NCBI GenBank assembly: GCA_040901795.1
Contig: JBBDYH010000123.1
Span: forward strand, 21,405 to 85,404
Direction of reading: 5' to 3'
DNA length: 64,000 bases
Source: JBBDYH01 sp040901795
GTDB lineage: Bacteria > Planctomycetota > Planctomycetia > Pirellulales > JALHPA01
Part shown: piece by piece, positions 61,300 through 64,000 of the stretch
How positions within the stretch are numbered: position 1 is the first letter of the stretch
Layout of the letters: every line of letters begins with the position of its first letter
Position numbers and translations under genes: made by a program
Notes under the pieces: generated by a model
What the model saw: only the letters and a program-made list of their open reading frames with translations
The model's database searches: none
What the model was told of the DNA's origin: nothing

Positions 61300-62020
61300 G
61301 TTCCCGCTCCGGTTGTCCAGTTTGATCAGGAAACTGCCCGTAATTGTACTGTTTTTCGAACAAGCGAATTTGAACAGAAGGTCGCAAAGGCAACGAAGGA
61401 CCGCTGACCGTCCCGCGCCTTACTTCGTTTCCTTCGTTTGCTTCTGTGAACCAGCGTTTCAGAATTTGCTTTTAGCGGCTTAGCACGCCGCGCGCTTCAG
61501 TGCCGTAGGTACGCCGATCATGTAGCCCCGGTCTCCCAGTCTCTCGGTCTCCCCCTCTCCGGGTTTGTGCGGTTCGACGCGAAAAATCGCAGTGGCGAGT
61601 ACTTTCCGGGGCTCGTTTGTGCGGGGCGCGCCGTGTTTGGATCGCGAGAAAGGCCGCCACGCCGCCGGCCGCAGGAACAAACCGGTGAAAATAGGCGCAG
61701 AAAAAAGCGCGATTGGCGCAGGTATCGGACGTTTTGGGCGCCAGTTTTCGACGTAATTCCAATGATTATCGGCGTGTGAAAGTTTCGGCCAACATGGCGG
61801 TGATGGAACTTTCGAGTCTTCAAAGCGCGAGTGGGGGCGCACTGAACTGCGCAGCAAGCTGCCGGGACGGGAAGCGGAGTTGGCGCTAGGGGGTAGGGAT
61901 TGAGGAGTAGAGGTTAGGGATTCCGGGGTTGGGTCGGGTGGAGGATGCATTGGCGCGTGGGGGAAAGTCATTGAACGCATAGGCGAGGAGGCGCAGAGAG
62001 GCACGCTGGTTGTGAACACT
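61300..62020. other. Long intergenic region without a convincing gene
   Basis: About 720 bases with no protein-like frame. Several short frames cross it on both strands with Ser/Pro/Arg-rich, family-less products. GGGAGACCGAGAGACTGGGAGAC (on the minus strand) near 61525-61550 resembles the tandem repeat at 29983-30023. Possibly decayed or RNA-coding; see the promoter at 62021-62052. Confidence 0.45.
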
Positions 62021-62052
62021 AGTATACTAACACAAAGTGGTATACTTGTCAA
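62021..62052 (-). promoter_or_regulatory. Near-consensus leftward promoter overlapping a palindrome
   Basis: On the minus strand TTGACA (62052-62047) and TAGTAT (62029-62024) are exactly 17 bases apart. The same stretch contains the perfect inverted repeat AGTATAC (62021-62027), 12-base spacer, GTATACT (62040-62046), like an operator for a dimeric repressor. No credible gene follows for 700 bases. Confidence 0.55.
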
Positions 62053-62221
62053 GGGGGCGATCGAGACAAGGCGACGGGGAGAGGGCGTGCAACAAGAAGG
62101 CCCTTCCACGAGGTGCTTGCGGCAGCGCGCGATGGACTCGATGGCTTGGTAAATAGGCGCCCCTGGTTTTATGCGGGGATCGCCACGGCGAGTTGTCGCC
62201 ATACCCTGTAGCAGGTGGGAT

Positions 62222-62584
62222 TCAAGAATCCGACGAGGGCGTTTCGAGTTCCGCCAGCATCTGCTCGACCGTCGTCAGCAGCGTGGGTAGGTCCTGTTGC
62301 ACGGTATCCCAGAGCGTCTGGTAATCCACTGCATCATAGCCGTGGCTGACTCGATCGCGCATACCCACCACCAACTTCCAGGGCACGGCAGGATAACGAT
62401 CGCGGAACTCCGCGGGCAGACGCTTGGTGGCTTCGCCCAAGACCTCCATGACCCGCTCAAACGCAAAGGCGCTGCGGCGATCCGCTACGATTTCGGATAG
62501 CGTGGTGCCGCTGCACAACTCCTGCGCATACCGCGCGTAATCGGCGATCTGACGCAACGTTACGCGTGGATCATGTTTGCTCAT
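62222..62584 (-). CDS. hepT: HepT-like (DUF86) toxin ribonuclease
   Basis: 120 residues, all-helical HEPN protein. The RX4HxY motif is present as RDRVSHGYD. Start overlaps the end of the mntA-like gene by 14 bases. In this toxin-antitoxin class the partner nucleotidyltransferase AMPylates the HepT tyrosine to silence the RNase. Confidence 0.88.
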   Translation of the reverse strand: MSKHDPRVTLRQIADYARYAQELCSGTTLSEIVADRRSAFAFERVMEVLGEATKRLPAEFRDRYPAVPWKLVVGMRDRVSHGYDAVDYQTLWDTVQQDLPTLLTTVEQMLAELETPSSDS

Positions 62585-62882
62585 AGATCGTCACAGCTTC
62601 GCGCACCACCTGGTCGCAGAAGTACTTACTGAGCCACGGTGCGGTATTGAAGTCCACTTTGGCCCCCAGAATCTCGGACAATTCGTCGCCGTAACCGAAA
62701 AACTTCAAGCCGGGGCGCACGTCAGGCAGAAACTCGGCTAGCACGTCCACATCGCTGCGTATGGGATCGAAATCATCGCGTAAGACCGAGCCAAACAAGC
62801 TCAGTTTGCGGATTCCGCGCTCGCGACAGAATGCCGCAATCCGCTTTTCGTCCAAGTCGATCGGAAGCCTGGCGATGTTCAT
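62571..62882 (-). CDS. mntA: MntA-like antitoxin nucleotidyltransferase
   Basis: 103 residues from the ATG at 62882; a frame to 62915 adds 11 unlikely residues. It is a minimal nucleotidyltransferase with FGSVLRDDFDPIRSDVDVL. The usual spacing is GSx10DxD; here eleven residues separate GS from DxD. It is transcribed before the hepT-like gene with which it overlaps, the normal order for this pair, and presumably AMPylates HepT. Confidence 0.86.
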   Translation of the reverse strand: MNIARLPIDLDEKRIAAFCRERGIRKLSLFGSVLRDDFDPIRSDVDVLAEFLPDVRPGLKFFGYGDELSEILGAKVDFNTAPWLSKYFCDQVVREAVTIYEQT

Positions 62883-62974
62883 GCGTCGATTCTTAGCACA
62901 CCCCGCGGCCGACAATTAGTCGCTCGCGATCTGCTCAGCCTACTCTGCACAGTTACTCAATTCTATCACAAACA

Positions 62975-63484
62975 TCATTCGGCCGCGTCCCGCTGCCGCT
63001 CGGCGTCGCGGTCTTCGCGGAGGTAAATGCGTAGGTTCTCTTCGGGGATATCGAACGCGCCGAGTAGGTCTCGGATCACGTCCCGGATGCCGTTGGCCGA
63101 AAGGTTGCTCTCGGCATAGAACCCGTCGGCGATTTCGAGCGCTTTGCGCATTTCGGCGGGCGACGCGTCGAACGTGCGGTGGCCGCGGTTGCTGATAAAG
63201 TCTGGGTGTTCCCGGAGAGCGCGGAAGCGGGTGGTCTCGCGGGCGTAAAGCTGGCGGCAGAGCCGCAGATAGAGCCGCTGCCAGGTCGTGATGCCGGTGG
63301 TGGCCTGACCGTCGAGGATAAAGCCGTGCGGGCGTCGATAGGTGAAATACTCGTCGATCGAGTGGGCCTCCTCGCGATCAAGTTCTCGGATGATGCGGAC
63401 GTTCTCGTCCTGACTCTCGCCGCCGGTTTGCCGCGATACGTCCCAATCATACTGGATCAGAAGACGCGTTAGGTCGCATTTGGT
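62975..63484 (-). CDS. Unrecognised coding stretch without normal start codon (partial or decayed)
   Basis: This frame is open from 63484 (just after a TAA at 63485-63487) to a TGA at 62975-62977. It reads as a convincing protein of ~165 residues: LIQYDWDVSRQ, DENVRIIRELDREEAHSIDE, FTYRRPHGFILDGQATTG, TTWQRLYLRLCRQLYARET, HPDFISNRGHRTFDAS, RKALEIADGFYAESNLSANG, IPEENLRIYLREDRDAERQ. There is no ATG, GTG or TTG before codon ~115. Either the 5' end was lost, a frameshift separates it from a start at 63479 or 63450, or it uses CTG at 63460. No family recognised. Confidence 0.55.
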   Translation of the reverse strand, partial: TKCDLTRLLIQYDWDVSRQTGGESQDENVRIIRELDREEAHSIDEYFTYRRPHGFILDGQATTGITTWQRLYLRLCRQLYARETTRFRALREHPDFISNRGHRTFDASPAEMRKALEIADGFYAESNLSANGIRDVIRDLLGAFDIPEENLRIYLREDRDAERQRDAAE

Positions 63485-63504
63485 TTAGTCTTGATCCTGA
63501 TTCA

Positions 63505-63939
63505 TCACAGAAATGATCTGGCGCCAGTTAAAACGATAACCCTCACCGGGAAAAAATATCGGTTTCCGTTGCTTGGAATCAACAAGTCCAGCTTATTCCA
63601 CAATTTCGGTTCATCTCGCAGAAATGTAGCCTTACCTGCGGGAGTCGGCAAGTGGCGTATGATACCAGCCGCCTGTAACTCGCGATCAAGTGCCAAGCGG
63701 AATGCGCGATGATCTTGTTTATCCGATGCCGGCAGATCCTTCTGCTTCTCCTCGACCCAGAAAATCAGTTCGAGATGCCGCCCGTCGAGTAAGACCCTTT
63801 GCGCGAGTCTTGAGAGAAACGCTTGGCTCTCAGGTCCGTAGATTTTCCCTATGCGCAGTAACTCATATCCTATCCGCTGTGATATGCCAAGACGAATCGA
63901 CGAGACCAGCGTGCCGCATGCTCAGCGAGTCATTCGCCT
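63505..63939 (-). CDS. Unrecognised protein-like frame at the right edge
   Basis: A leftward frame ending at 63505-63507 is open back to a TGA near 63940. It reads RLGISQRIGYELLRIGKIYG, FLSRLAQRVLLDGRHLELIF, VEEKQKDLPASDKQDHRAFR, LDRELQAAGIIRHLPTPAGK, WNKLDLLIPSNGNRYFFPVR. This is orderly and unlike random translation. No ATG or GTG start is found; a TTG at 63696 would give only 63 residues. The base composition is visibly more AT-rich than the rest of the window, suggesting acquired or decaying DNA. No family recognised. Confidence 0.45.
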
Positions 63940-64000
63940 TTTCAGCCCAACTTATTCATACACCGATTGAATTGAGCGTGTGATTTTCGGAGTGAGGATG

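Noticed and set aside
61480..62202. A 240-codon leftward open frame after the phosphoesterase gene
   Set aside because: Product is Pro/Ser/Arg-rich with no domain, no ribosome site, and contains stretches that look like dispersed repeats; it also runs through the promoter/operator-like site at 62021-62052.

Overview
The window looks like a chromosome segment from a planctomycete, most likely of the Pirellulales. The pointers are a DUF1559 pseudopilin, three PEP-CTERM proteins, a secreted protein with a LEPR-XLL-type N-terminus, an ECF sigma factor overlapping a giant Ser/Thr kinase-TPR protein, a DUF6666-type barrel, a HemD-HemE fusion, a caspase-vWA protein and many short palindromic repeats between genes. 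This is inferred from gene content; no rRNA or marker gene is present. No tRNA, rRNA, CRISPR array, phage or full-length insertion sequence was recognised.

Layout. 1-6.6 kb: a 5'-truncated membrane-anchored caspase-like/vWA protein convergent with a Wza-like exporter. 6.9-11.5 kb: an operon of a GntR/YtrA-type repressor, an ABC ATPase and a large permease. 11.5-13.8 kb: an epimerase plus a DapA-family protein. 14-15 kb: DUF1559 pseudopilin. 15.1-15.6 kb: an antitoxin with a truncated toxin remnant. 15.6-20.6 kb: motility and carbon storage (mini flagellar rod protein, PilZ protein, GlgC, flagellin, an unknown secreted protein). 20.7-21.3 kb: VapBC. 21.6-26.6 kb: envelope and secreted proteins (double-module prolyl isomerase, DUF6666 barrel, M28 peptidase). 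27-30.8 kb: a cassette of VTC polyphosphate polymerase, DUF4956 membrane protein, HlyD-like adaptor and GlnQ-like ATPase. 30.9-39.1 kb: deoxyhypusine-synthase-like enzyme, nucleotidyltransferase-like protein, di-haem oxidoreductase, a hypothetical protein and an enlarged Tex. 39.5-41.3 kb: a small conserved protein and a LOG-family protein. 42-47.1 kb: three co-oriented exported proteins (HAF-repeat/PEP-CTERM, trypsin-like/PEP-CTERM, beta-propeller). 47.3-51.6 kb: sigma factor and kinase. 51.8-57.3 kb: SNF2 helicase and HemD-HemE. 57.5-61.3 kb: hypothetical protein, PEP-CTERM protein, exported phosphoesterase. 62.2-64 kb: MntA/HepT pair and two coding stretches without a recognisable start.

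The most unusual signal is the repeats and how they sit on genes. (a) A short stem-loop unit follows several stop codons at close range, always in the orientation of the gene it follows. Its stem exists in two versions with compensating changes (CAAGC-TTTA-GCTTG and CAGCC-TTTA-GGCTG), which suggests an RNA hairpin. (b) At two loci a GTAGGG-type palindrome lies between two copies of a gene's 3' end, as if its arrival had duplicated the gene terminus. In hemDE the current stop codon is supplied by the repeat. (c) In the kinase gene two palindromes lie in frame and add about 50 residues to the catalytic domain. (d) A related 53-54 bp inverted repeat sits in the 5' leader of two unrelated genes. 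These are read directly from the sequence; function is inference.
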